This document shows, in pieces, positions 49,687-61,254 of a stretch of 64,000 nt of DNA. Numbering within the stretch: position 1 is the first letter of the stretch; the number at the start of each line of letters is the position of its first letter. Origin of the DNA: Parasitella parasitica (taxonomy: Eukaryota; Mucoromycota; Mucoromycetes; Mucorales; Mucoraceae). The translations under genes were made by a program, and so were the position numbers. Below the pieces are notes generated by a model. That model worked only from the letters and a program-made list of their open reading frames with translations, did not search any database and was not told the DNA's origin. Location of the stretch: NCBI GenBank assembly GCA_025201805.1, contig MU619250.1, forward strand, positions 150,390 to 214,389. Direction: 5' to 3'.

Positions 49687-50199
49687 ATGAAAATCTCGTA
49701 TTTTGCCTGTCTTTTTTTGCCGCTGTGGATTCCAGCGATATTGGCACAAGGAAAACTGCAAGACCAACAAGAGCAGCCAGCGGATCCCACCCCTGTGGAC
49801 CCTTTTGATACATACAATGTGTACCAAGACAGATTCTTTCCTGCTGTTGCCGTTGCTTCATTTACTGGGCCCTTGATTGTGGGCGAATTCAGCTTTTATC
49901 AAGATAGCAATGGACAGGTAGTCGCAACAGGTGCATTTCATAAAGGTCTACAACAAGATAGAGATTATGAGTTTAGATTCCATCAAGGCCCAGATTGTGA
50001 AGATCTGGGGGAAGTTGTCATGGAGCACTACTTTGAATCAATGCATGTCTTGGATTTGGGAGGCACTCCACCCATCCAAGAGCCACTGAATGATATTCAT
50101 TTAACAGGCCAAGATGGCTATATGGGCTTGCCTTGGGTTCTGTCGGATGGAGTTCATGATTTAGCGTGTGTTGTACTCAAAGGCCACCAAATAAAATAA
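49687..50199 (+). CDS. Secreted Cu/Zn superoxide dismutase-like protein, probably non-catalytic
   Basis: A single exon encodes 170 residues. I start at the second in-frame ATG because MKISYFACLFLPLWIPAILA is a good signal peptide. The order of elements resembles a Cu/Zn superoxide dismutase fold: GPLIVGEFSFYQDSNGQVV, a YEFRFHQGPDCEDLGE segment at the place of the copper-ligand strand, and the ending DLACVVL like the SOD terminus. However, the expected histidine ligands are mostly absent and only one FHQ histidine remains. The protein may be a structural or lectin-like SOD relative of the cell surface. The assignment rests on weak patterns. Confidence 0.5.
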   Translation: MKISYFACLFLPLWIPAILAQGKLQDQQEQPADPTPVDPFDTYNVYQDRFFPAVAVASFTGPLIVGEFSFYQDSNGQVVATGAFHKGLQQDRDYEFRFHQGPDCEDLGEVVMEHYFESMHVLDLGGTPPIQEPLNDIHLTGQDGYMGLPWVLSDGVHDLACVVLKGHQIK

Positions 50200-50238
50200 C
50201 TCTTTTATATATATCATACAAGGCTGTTTTTACTTTAT

Positions 50239-50772
50239 TTAAATGATGTGAAGGTTAGAGTTGAATGGCGACCAAATACCACGGACACTTTCAGTTGTGG
50301 AAATAACAGGTTTCTTGGTCAAGTTTTTGATCTTCTCGCCGCTTGAGTCTCTTAAAAGCTCTACTTTAGTGTTGATCTCTCCAGGTGTTAAATTACGGGT
50401 ACAAATAACTTTATCGCGGCCGTTTACTACATGAACCAAATGTCAGCTTTCGTAACAGAGAAACCCCATACATCTCATATTTACAGTAATATCCACGAAT
50501 AATAGGGTGATGAGCTGGTCTAGGTTGGACTATGATTTCTATTTGGGGGTGTTGCTTTGCGAATTCAGCGAGATCCTTCTTAATGTAATCACTAAAAGGT
50601 CAAAATGTGAGCTCAAGGATGCTTGAATGTGTGATCAAATGCACACTTACACCATGCCTTTATTACTGCCCCATTTCTCGCAGTAATTGAATACCATCTT
50701 GCGACATTGGAGCACAAAAGCGCCAGTGCCATTATTTGTTCTTGGTAAGAGTTTGCTTGCAATAGTTGACAT
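50239..50772 (-). CDS. Mitochondrial large-subunit ribosomal protein mL43
   Basis: Three exons (50772-50651, 50591-50485, 50426-50239) give 138 residues. GTGAFVLQCRKMVFNYCEKW and GSNKGMVDYIKKDLAEFAKQ begin the thioredoxin-like L51/S25/CI-B8 domain. IEIIVQPRPAHHPIIRGYY and LNGRDKVICTRNL are its conserved strands. KPVISTTESVRGIWSPF is the mL43-type C-terminal extension. The protein is a structural component of the mitochondrial 54S/39S subunit (yeast Mrpl51). Confidence 0.93.
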
Positions 50773-51277
50773 TTTGAGAAAATAACAGGGTTGCAGATAA
50801 GAAGAGGGGTGGATTTGATTTAAATACCAGCATGATGGAGATCCTATGACAAGCCACCAAGGCATCGCTATTGTCTGCTTCCTTCATTTCGATGCTTCAT
50901 TGCATACCATGAACTGGATGTCATCCATTCCCTAAACAGAAATCATCAAATCATTTATAAAATAGTTTGCTAAATTAGGTGTGCATTTTCTAGTACTATC
51001 GTTGATTTGAATTGATCTGTAATATCAATGTTGCCAGCTGTAAAACGGCCATCATAGCTTGTTGTTCACCAATGCTTTACATGAATCCGTGACCTTTCCG
51101 TGACCATTACAACCGAAAAAAAAAAGGTTATACATCATGAAATGTAGAGAGATCAAGAGTTTTTTTTTTTTTTTTTTTTTTTCCCTTCATATAAAACTGG
51201 ATCAAGCATCTCATCCATAATGTAAGCAGTAACAACAACTTTATGTCAAATGTGCTGGTAGAATAACTTGTTGATAG
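50773..51277. other. Divergent spacer including unresolved 5' end of Mrd1
   Basis: Contains a T run of 23 bases at about 51160-51182. The first coding exon of Mrd1 must lie here but could not be fixed. Confidence 0.4.
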
Positions 51278-53835
51278 GTCTCGTTTAATTGTCAAAAATC
51301 TACCCAAAGAGTTATCCGAAGAAAAGTTTCGTGAGCACTTTGCCAAGAAAGGAGAAGTGACAGATGCCAAACTCATGAAGACCCAGTAAATTATGTCTGT
51401 TACCTAACAACAATCATATGAAACTAAAGAGGCTTTTATTTAGATGGGGCGCTTCCCGTAAGTTTGGATTCATTGGCTATAAAACTGAAGCAGCAGCAGA
51501 CGCAGCAATGAATTATTTTGATAACACTTACATCAATACTTCCAGAATCCATGTAGAGAAAGCCATCGCCTATGGATCAGAAAACTTACCGAGAGCTTGG
51601 AGTAAATATTCAGAAGGTTCTTCTGCTCATGACCGTATGACTGGTGCATCAAAAAAGAAGGCAGAGTTTGCAGTAGAGGAGACTGATGCATTTCATGAGA
51701 AGCAACGCAAAGAGAGAGAAGAATTTATCAATAAGCTGAATGCTGAAAAAACTGACTCCAAGCTGAAGGAGTATTTAGATGTCATGACATCTCGGACGAA
51801 GAGTAAAACTTGGGCTAACGACGACTCTGTCGCAGCAAGTGAAGAAAAGAAGAATGAAGATACTTCAACAAAGGTCGATTATAAGGGTTCAGACGACGAA
51901 CTTTATGATGATCTTCCGCCCAAGAACGATACCAAAAAGAAGAATGAAAGAGAGGTCGAAGAAAAGGAAGATGATTTGGATGTAAATATGGACGACAATG
52001 GAGACGATATTGATGAAAGTATGGGGGTAGATGCTAAAGAAAAGAAATCGAGACAAACGAAACCCAGCGAAAAGGAATCCGAGTCAGTAGTGGAGGAGGA
52101 ATCAAAAGATGAAGCGCCTGAGCATACCAAGAGCGATAACCCCAAAGAGCTTATCGAGGATACTGGCCGTTTGTTTGTCCGTAACTTGTCATATGCATGT
52201 ACTGAGCAAGATTTGAGGGACCTTTTCGAGAAATATGGCAGCTTATCCGAAGTGCATATGCCAATTGCTAGAGATACTAAAAAATCCAAGGGCTATGCAT
52301 ACATTCTTTATCTATTGCCTGAGCATGCGCTCAAAGCATATCAAGATTTAGATATGAAAACATTCCAAGGGCGTCTGCTGCACATCATTCCTGCTCAAGA
52401 GAAGCCTCCGGCCAAAGAAGAAGATATCTTGGGTGTGAACGGCACCAAGTTGAGTGCTGTTAAGAAGGACAAGGAGAAAAAGCGCAGAAATCTTGCTGGC
52501 AATGATTTCAATTGGAATTCTTTGTACATGAGTGTAAGGACAAGAAGCTAGCTGTATGGAAGCAGTGTATTAATTTTCGTGTAGGCTGATGCAATTGCTG
52601 AATCTATTGCTGATCGTCTGGGTGTTGATAAATCTGAAGTCTTGAATGCCGATGCTGATAACATGGCTGTCAGATTGGCTTTGGCAGAAACACAGATTGT
52701 CAATGAAACCAAAGAGTTTTTTGAGAAACATGGCATTGTGCTCGACAATTTTGGTAGAAAGGAGAGAAGCGAGACGATTATCTTGGTCAAAAATATTCCA
52801 TATGGCACCAGTGAAGATGATATGCGTGAATTATTTGGAAAGTATGGCGAATTGGGTCGTGTGCTTGTCCCTCCTGCTAAAACCATCGCCGTTGTCGAGT
52901 TCCTTGAGCCTAGTGAAGCTCGTAACGCCTTCCGGTCATTGGCTTATCGCCGTTATAAGGACTCTCTGATTTATCTTGAAAAAGCTCCCAGTAATCTGTT
53001 CAAGGATAAGTTTGTCCGTGACTCCAAAGCTGTCACCGAGAAAGAAGAAGCTGCTGATGCCAAGCCTTCCAGTGCTACCGATCTTTTACAAACTTCTGAC
53101 GACACTAGTAATAGCGACGATATTGCCACCTTGTTTGTCAAAAATCTCAACTTTTCAACTACGGCAGACGCTCTTCGCAACTCGTTCAAGGGGATTTCTG
53201 GCTATAGATCCTCTCGTATCAACGTCAAACCAGATGCCAAGAATCCCGGAAAAACGCTGAGTATGGGCTTTGGTTTTATCGAGTTTGATAACAAGTCTAA
53301 TGCTGAAAAGGCATTGAAGGCAATGCAAGGGTTCAATCTGGATGGACATAGCCTCGAGCTGAAGCTGTCTCATCGTAAGGCAGATACGAAATCGAAGAAG
53401 GGCAAGACACCCGAGACAACCAAATTAGTGGTTCGCAACGTACCATTTGAAGCAACTGATAAAGATTTGCGTGAATTATTTGGGTATGTAACTTGCTATT
53501 TGCATTTTGAAAACGTCGTTAACAAAGCTTTTTATTACAGTGCTTATGGCCAGCTCAAATCGCTTCGTATGCCCAAGAAATTCAACGGTGGTCATCGTGG
53601 TTTTGCTTTCTTGGATTTCCTGACCAAACAAGAAGCTAAAAATGTATATGATAATATGGGTAATATCCACTTGTACGGTCGTCATCTTGTCCTCGAATGG
53701 GCTCAAGAAGAAGATAATGTGGACTCACTCAGAGAAAAGACCGGAAAACATTATTCGAAAGAAGAAAGTATTGGCGGTCGTGTGAATAAGAGACAGAAAG
53801 TGGATTTAGATGGTGATGATGATATGCTAGAATAA
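51278..53835 (+). CDS. MRD1: Multiple RRM-domain protein Mrd1 (90S pre-ribosome; RBM19 homologue)
   Basis: Exons 51278-51385, 51444-52533, 52585-53483 and 53541-53835 give about 797 residues; the first few residues are missing because the 5' exon is not resolved. Five RNA-recognition motifs are visible by their RNP2/RNP1 pairs: SRLIVKNLP with [19 protein letters not shown] with [20 protein letters not shown] with [19 protein letters not shown] with GFGFIEFDN, and [10 protein letters not shown] with RGFAFLDFL. An acidic linker rich in D, E and K separates RRM1 and RRM2. [20 protein letters not shown] is a family-specific segment. Mrd1 binds pre-rRNA and U3 in the 90S particle and is needed for early cleavages of the small-subunit rRNA. 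Confidence 0.9.
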
Positions 53836-55114
53836 GATCATTTATGTAAAATAAAAGCGACACTCGCAATCAATTAGAATAATAAGAACACCTGCAGTAT
53901 GGAGTTTGACAACTTGAAAAGTCAAACTGCCACGGTTCCACTTGTAATTTCACCTGTTGACCAAGTGAATATCGGCAACTTTAGTTTCACTGCCTTGAAA
54001 ATGCCGTAAATGAAAACAATCACTGTGTGTATCAAAAGTGATTGTCATATCCATTTTTCATGCTTCTTCGAACATTACTACCTATAATCACTGGCATATA
54101 CAGCTCACAATGTATTTAGTAATCAGTTCAATTATCAACTTTATGGCATCATACATCATTCCAGTCAAAACTAATAGTTATACGGTATAGATGGAAACGA
54201 AGCAAGGCATTCCTCATTTAAGCCAGTATGCTACCCCCAGACTACCCTATGTTGTAGCCCCCCGAGTGCCCTTTTCTAAAATGAGACACCTTTACAGTGA
54301 GTGACCAACGAAACACGGCCGTGATTTGCAACCTGTAAAAGCGAATGGGGCATTTCTCCTCATTAAAGCCAGTGTGCTACCCCCAGACTACCCTATGTTG
54401 TAGCCCCCCGAGTGCCCTTTTCTAAAATGAGATACCTCTACAGTGAGTGACCAACGAAACACGGCCGTGATTTGCAACCTGTAAAAGCGAGAAACCCTTG
54501 CTTTGCTCCCATTGTATCCACAACACGACAGCTAACTTTGTTTCTCTGTGCTTAATTTTTAATCAAGGCAAAGCCGTTAGAAAGACGTAGACTAGAACAA
54601 AAGAATAAACTTATCTTGTTGAAATGATCATGTCTGTGTCATCCAAATTTTACTTAATTCATGATTTGCTCTTTATCGAAGTCTATGAGCATTTATATGC
54701 AATTTCTATACGAAAATTGCTATTTTCTGCTGATAACTTCGTAATGGTTTAGCAAAGAAGAACACTATGGCGGAGCACTGAAGGAAAAAAATGATAACGT
54801 CTCCTCTTACTGATGCGCAGTCGTATTCATGCGATTCAAATACCTTTTTTTTTTTACTTCCATTAAAATATACTATACAGCGTAAATGTCTCAAAAGCCG
54901 TTGCAAGAAGACGGTAGGCAAAGCTCTAGTATACTCTCGTTTCGTTTTATTCATATCTCTGTGGTGAATCTTAGTGTAATTCACAAAGATCTAGAATCTT
55001 TGGGAGTTCGAGAATGGTCGAACCTTTCAATGATAAGAAAAATATAGTATCTTGTCAAAATCGTTTTACGACAACAAGAAAACTAAACCCAAAAGCGCAA
55101 ATTATGTTGTTAAT
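53836..55114. other. Intergenic spacer carrying a GC-rich tandem duplication
   Basis: No gene supported. The tandem duplication at 54208-54491 is the main structure. A reverse-strand frame at 54706-54984 has no family motif. Confidence 0.45.
54208..54491. repeat. Two-copy tandem repeat, period about 146 bp, GC-richer than surroundings
   Basis: Copy one (about 54208-54345) and copy two (about 54350-54491) share long identical blocks, for example the C-rich 'ctacccccagactaccctat' followed by 'gttgtagccccccgagtgcc', and near the end 'gaccaacgaaacacggccgt'. Differences between copies are few. The base composition and the strong identity stand out from the AT-rich, decayed DNA around it. No reading frame spans it. 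Confidence 0.85.
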
Positions 55115-56910
55115 ATGGCAAGTAGCTTAGAAAAAAATTCTGCAGCTGTCATCAATTCAAATACTGTGGCAGTGTTGTTAGTGCAAAAGTTGCAAGTGGT
55201 AGCCTATTTTTCATTTTTTCTTGATTCAACTGTATTCACAATTTTATTTTAGACAAGCAAAGAGGCTTTAAACGAAAACTTGGTTTTAGACAGCTATCAT
55301 ACAGTGAATAGCGTTTGTCAAAACGATCATTCCGTTGATTATCATTCCAAGATATCTAATAATGGATCATCAAGTAGTAACAATGCTATCAATTCCACAT
55401 CCGAAACTTTGAGTATCTCAAAACGTCCTAGTAGCAGTGCTCCCGCAACTGCAACAGAAACATCATCTGGCAAGCGTAGAAAATATCTAACAACTGCTAA
55501 ATTCAAGTGCATGTCTGTTGAAAAAAGATTGATCACACTAAATGAATATTAGTAAGCATATGAGAGTGAAATTCAGAAAAGAAAAAACGCATTTATCATT
55601 ATATTGTAGTGGCAAGAGCAATGTGATTGATATGACAAAGCCTAGCATCATTCACAAACGTTTCAGAAGAGCAACTGAGAAGTTGTTGGCGAATTATGAT
55701 CTTGTCTTGAATACTAGGTTACTAGATGAAGAGTATGAGCTGATAATTGCAACCAGTGCATGCAAATCAGTTGAACAGCTCAATCATGCAGTGAACCACA
55801 TCAGCCCATTCATGAAAGTCTCTGAATTGCCTTTCATTAAACTTGCCGTACAGAAATTGTAAGTGCTTCAAAAAAAATTTACACAATGAAAATAGTAATG
55901 CTTATAAGAATACCCCGAATGTAGATGCAACTTGATCTACATGGACTTACTGACAAGAGAACATCATGAAGATTGGTTTCGAGTGAATGTCTATGGAGAT
56001 TTATTTGATTTCACTTTTATCTCAAAATCAAACTACACAACAAAGAGGTATATATCGAAATACAATGTATTCAAAGAATAATGCTTTTAAATTCTCTTTG
56101 ATAACACCGTTTTTAGATCAGAATGTCACTCTTCGGTCATAAAGCATTTGAAGAATTTAGGTCTCCTTCCCAATGACACTAAGGATGTAAAACTTGATTT
56201 CGTTTTCTCTCACATGAATTCTAAAGTTGGTGATACTTTGTTTTGTGAAGATAAGAAAAATGAAAAAGAATCTTGCAAGGACAGAAGGAAAGCTGATTAT
56301 GTTCGAGAGAAATGTTTAAAATATTGGTCAACCCTGCTTTGCGATCCTGGACATATTCATCATTTGACAGCTTTCTCATGTCAATTCAACAAATTAGAAT
56401 TGCGAGTCAAGGCTACAAAGATTATAAATGGAATTACAGTTCATATTATCTTGAAGCAAGTCTCCATTCCTCATGACGCCTTGGATGGTGTATCAATAGC
56501 TGAATACTTGGTGACTATCATTTCACTTGTAGTAAGTTGGCCAAGCTATACATGTTAATACCCGTAGTCTAACTTGAATGTATTTCCGTTTCTTCCAGAG
56601 AATGGTGGCAGAAAATTACGAAAAACTTAAGATTATGATGGATATTACCAAAAAAGACGATATTGTATTCGCAAAATATCAATCTCAAAATTTGTTCAAA
56701 GACTCGTCATCTTCATCGCAATCAAGCAAAACCGAATCATCACAATCAAGTGTTGCTGAGTCTAACGACCCTGATGAAGAAGAACGCAAAACTCGTATCT
56801 CACAGAACATCCAAGCAGCACTTGATAAATTCAATGAAGAATCAATGAAAAAATATTTTGACTGCACTTGGGACGACCTTAACACTCTTAGCGATGACGG
56901 CTGCCTATAA
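55115..56910 (+). CDS. Lineage-type protein with a possible PD-(D/E)XK nuclease motif
   Basis: Six exons (55115-55195, 55253-55551, 55610-55858, 55925-56047, 56117-56531, 56599-56910) join in phase to 492 residues. I do not recognise a named family. Residues about 30-110 are low-complexity and basic (a nuclear signal in SGKRRKYL is possible). Residues about 200-400 look like a globular alpha/beta domain: YGDLFDFTFI, DVKLDFVFSHMNSKVGDTLF and CEDKKNEKE. The aspartate of KLDFVF and the E-D-K of FCEDKK have the spacing of a PD-(D/E)XK nuclease core. A helix with KADYVREKCLKYWSTLL follows. The C-terminus is serine-rich and acidic. Such genes are common near mobile DNA in Mucorales. The function is not known. 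Confidence 0.6.
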
Positions 56911-57313
56911 TTCCTTTATCAATGTTCGCACAAATCAATATCATCTATATCACTTTTATCAATATTGTATTATCATTACAAAATTATAAAGTCATTAATA
57001 AGTCAGCATACCTATAGTTTAGATATCCTTCAAGAAGGCTCTGGCCTGTGAATGCTGACTTGGTGACAGATCATGTTGTATTTTATTGCTCTAGTTGTAT
57101 CAGTACATGATAAAGTTTATTTAGTTTCATGACTTGCTTTGATACGATGTAACTACAGACACATCAAAAATAGATCAAAAGACACTTGTAGCACAAAGTG
57201 TATTACATTTAAAGTGTGCTTCTGAATACAAAGAAATATTTATAATTGGTCTTGTTTTGCCCAATTATCCTACTTCTTTCTTATACCTTTACTATACACA
57301 TCGAATACATATC
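56911..57313. other. Intergenic region with probable promoter of the DUF1399 gene
   Basis: A TATTTATAAT sequence at about 57238-57247 lies some 70 bp upstream of the next gene's chosen start. Nothing else recognised. Confidence 0.4.
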
Positions 57314-59409
57314 ATGACATTTGCAGATATAGATCCCCCTTGCGAAAATCAAAAAGACGAATACCCGACATTTGACAATGTAGTAACTGTATCTAATTGC
57401 TTCTACTATCTCTCGCTTTTGGAGCGCTTTGTCGAAACTACTAAAAACATGTCTGAAAATTTATTGAAACTGTATCTTGTTCGTGCTGAATACAGATACT
57501 TTAAATGGGCCTACTCACTGGACACAGATTTTGGTTCAATCAAGAACGCTATTCCACCTTTAGGTACGTACATACGCACTGAATAATCTGAGCAGGGATC
57601 GATTGATGTGCCGATTCTAGATATTGCATTTTTCTGGCAAGCTCACATGCTTAGTCCGTTGAGATTTTTTGAAGATAGCATTCGAAATTCTCAATTGTGT
57701 CATTACAGGAATATAAAAATGCCACTGAAAGAAATCGTAAGTTTTCAATTAAGCAAGCACTATCAACATGACAGACTCATTCTTAGTTCAAAACTACGAT
57801 AGCATGGAATAAAGACAGGAGTTCCTGTCAATGTTTTAACAGCATGGAAAAATGTTATGAAAGATGAACCCTATCATCTCACAGAAGAATATTTGTCAAG
57901 TGAGAATATTAGCACCCGTTACGCAGAAATCAGCTGTATTGTATGCTTTGTGAAAATGGAAATTGAATGGTAACATTTGTGAGCATTGTATAACTTGATT
58001 GGATTCGAGCATGTAACACAATCTTATCAGGGAAAACTACACTCAATGGAGAACAGATCATACAACGGCATTGCAATGTCATAGATGCAGGTGTATGTTT
58101 ACTATTAAGCATATCGGCAAGGCCAACCTTATAGCTGACTTGTCTAAAACTCGTGCAATCGCGTAATAATATTATATTTTCACCTATATATGTCGTTTTT
58201 AACGCTTCCATGATAGGGGCTTAATGCTAAAAAATGAAGGAAAGCGGGCTTTGGTCAATTCCAAGGACATAGGGGCTCTGGGCCCAAACAGAAAAATTAA
58301 AGCATTACCCTTTAATGAGGGCTTAAAGCCTTTGGAAGATCTGATAGATCTTCATCAAGCGGCCAAATGGGAAAAAGATGCTGATAACTTGCATAGGAGA
58401 ATCAGTATGTGATATATGAACGATAAAAAAGGACGCTGAATTTTGTATGTTAAAGGCTATTAATAGATATTATTGATGCAATTCACAGTACATATTTCTG
58501 TAATCCATACAAAGGAAGCTCTATTGACTTGATCCAAGCCGTTGCAAGGCAGTACAAGTTTGCATTTAAAGCAACCCAAAACATTGATTGGGATCTGCCT
58601 CAAGGGATTATTAAAGGAATTCGGCAATACAGCAATTTTCTGCATTTGATCAGAACGAACCCTAACTTGACTGCAGTTCCAACCTTCGAGATTGGTATAT
58701 ACATGTTTGCATTCGCGCATTTATAATGCACAATCATTGATATATTAGTACCATAGATCTTGCTTGGCACACACATATGCTTTTCCCAGAAAACTATCGT
58801 GAGTTCACTATAGGATATTTAAGCAAATTCTTAAATCACGACGATACGATTCCCGAAACACAGCTGCAGGATTATGTTCAACAAACTGAAAATGCTTGGA
58901 AACATCGCATTGAGCCCAAGCAAGAACCTGTAAGGGATGTTGAAAATACAGCTTCAGCTAAAACAGACAAAGGCTTCAGGAATAAACTTAGGAGCATCTT
59001 TATAAAAGAGAAAGAAGTAAAAGTAATAGTGGATCCTGAAAGATTATTTCAAGGCGCTTACCATGTGGGCACATTTCAAGCATCTCCTGCTTATGATGAG
59101 ACAGGTGATAGTAAAACCGTGGATAAAGACATTGATAAATATGATGTCAACAATGCTAGTTTTCATGATAGACGTAATTTACCAATCAAATACTATTGCT
59201 ATTCATGCTAATAATAATATGGTAGGCGAAATCAAAGCCTTTATCAATCTCAAAAACTCGCAAGCTGTGATGGATATTAAGTTTGACAGAGTTAAGAAGT
59301 CAGAATTAGGCTTTATAGGGTAAGCTATATAATCCAAAGTGAAATCACTATTATATAAAATTATTGATTGCTCTTTTATCACAGAACTAGTACATGTGGA
59401 AGTGAGTAA

Positions 59410-59440
<31 letters not shown>

Positions 59441-60139
59441 CCTAGCCAAATTTCGTGTAGTTAACGAAACAATTATAGCAACTGATTATTTAAACAGATG
59501 GGAAAGGTAAAATTCATTTAATGAGTATGGCATTTTTGCTGAATAGATGATATATTTTTATTTTATTTTTTGTAGTAAGTTGTCTATCATGCAGTTCCAG
59601 CTTTATGTGTATTAAATAACATCATAAAGTTAAAAACGAAACATCAAAAGGAAACTTTGAGAGTAAATCATATACCCAAGGTATTTCGCATCAAAAAGCT
59701 TGAATAATTACCATAAACCATTGACATCAACTTGTTTGAACAAATAGTATTTGTTTCAAGTAAGTTTCCCTCATTCTAAATACATATGCTCTGATCACTA
59801 TCTTAACCAAAATTTAAAGATGGACCTATGCCTTTGGTAATAAAGGATAAACTACTGGAGCTGCCAGTTGATCAAAGAATGCAACACATTGGACCTCATA
59901 CATCAACACCATCAGAGAACTTGATAAATACTACGGAATTTGAATCGTTCAACTGGTATAAAATTAGTTTTATCTGGGCTAATTCATTTAAAAACAAGGA
60001 TTATGCTGCAAACGTGTTATCTATCCCTACAGGCGGTATAGGATCAAGCTGTGGAGGATCCGCAATTGCCAACTGTGCAGGATCAAGTGGTGTAAAAAGA
60101 TCAGATGGGGCCATGGCCATCGTCTCCATGACGACATAA
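57314..60139 (+). CDS. DUF1399 / glycine-rich domain protein (GRDP)-like
   Basis: Exons 57314-57563, 57621-57736, 57803-57969, 58031-58162, 58217-58404, 58467-58694, 58757-59104 and 59160-59319 join in phase. Short exons between 59385 and about 59700 are tentative; a last exon from about 59820 ends at 60139. The DUF1399 repeats are recognised from PILDIAFFWQAHMLSPLRFF and DLAWHTHMLFPENYR, each with the W-x-x-H-M-L core, and from FLNHDDTIPE. CIVC and CHRC pairs in the middle suggest a zinc knuckle. MVGEIKAFINLKNSQAVMD looks like a beta-sandwich. The tail GGIGSSCGGSAIANCAGSSG is the glycine/cysteine-rich ending of the family. The plant members are stress-related; the fungal role is unknown. Confidence 0.65.
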
Positions 60140-60311
60140 ACTGGTTTATGTACACTTATATCCTTTAATAAATTTACCTCTAGAATTTGCATTCAAGAGC
60201 AAGATTTAAAGTAATATTCCAGAGAATATACAAATATAATGAATAAATCAACATTTGTTGCTATACTATACTTATTTTTTTCTTCTTTCTCATATGGTGG
60301 CAAGCCAAAAA

Positions 60312-60550
60312 ATGGCCTTTTCAAATGTAAATCCCCCTGAAAAATCTCAAAAGAATGAGCATCCTACACTTGCCAAGGTTTTAAATGTCTCCAATTGCTT
60401 CTATTAACTCTCATTTTTGGAGCGTTTTGTTCAAACAACAAGAAACATGCTTGAAGACGTTTTAAAAAAAAGCATCTTCGTGTTGAATCAAATGGGCTTA
60501 TTCTACTAGTAAAAACTTTGAAACGTTGAAAAACGTTCTAAAAAAAATGG
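60312..60550 (+). pseudogene. Broken duplicate of the DUF1399 first exon
   Basis: This stretch aligns with the first exon at 57314. MAFSNVNPPEKSQKNEHPT and VLNVSNCFY correspond to MTFADIDPPCENQKDEYPT and VVTVSNCFYY, then LSFLERFVQTTRNM to LSLLERFVETTKNM. A TAA stop replaces the second tyrosine codon of CFYY. After LLK-like DVLKK, a deletion and frameshift destroy the rest, and nothing of the later exons is found. It is a tandem duplicate that died, 173 bp downstream of the live gene. Confidence 0.8.
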
Positions 60551-61144
60551 TTGTCAGTCAATGCAAGAACAAATTTTCGGTCAAATACTGTAAGTGAATA
60601 AAGCATGAGGAAACGATGCTGCTAGACTTAATTCACAGTGCTTGAAACCATAAGTTAGTTAATATAATCATATAGTGTTTGGGTTGTCGTAACATCTCAG
60701 TTGATTTGTAGTTAAAATGAGTAGATATTTATTCAATGAGAGGCTTAGAATAGTGTTCGTTTATAGCAATTTATAATTTGACGTTTGGAATGAAGGAAAA
60801 AGCCAAAAGATCACTAAAATAAACGTTTATTACATGCATCACTAATTCTAGGAGATAATGTCTCTTCTTTTATCAGCCGATGGCGCTTTGTTTTCTTTTT
60901 ACTTGTGGCTAAGCGCTATGAATTAAATCTAGTAGCACCTTTTTCTCATATTCTATTCACTCACAGTATTTGGCCTTGCATAGACCGACTATTACTTATT
61001 TTAATAGCCACCAGGCGGACTGCACCAGTATCTATGTAATGATATTAAGTAATATCTGTGGTATGATAAATAATATCAGCTTTATTTTATACAGCCAACA
61101 TGGTCTTAAAAAATACAAGACAGTGAAAAAAGAGAAGGGAGAGG

Positions 61145-61224
<80 letters not shown>

Positions 61225-61254
61225 TACAATATACAATATATGTTTCTATGATCT
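60551..61254. other. Intergenic DNA
   Basis: No gene supported. Contains the microsatellites described separately at its right end. Confidence 0.4.
61149..61222. repeat. Microsatellites: (GA)n followed by (AATGAT)-type tract
   Basis: About 20 GA units run to 61188, directly followed by an imperfect aatgat/aataat tract. Both lie just past the 3' end of the reverse-strand Sua5 gene. Confidence 0.95.

Noticed and set aside
51243-51266. ATG at 51243 as the Mrd1 start
   Set aside because: The frame hits a stop after seven codons, and the remaining stretch is too short to be an intron.
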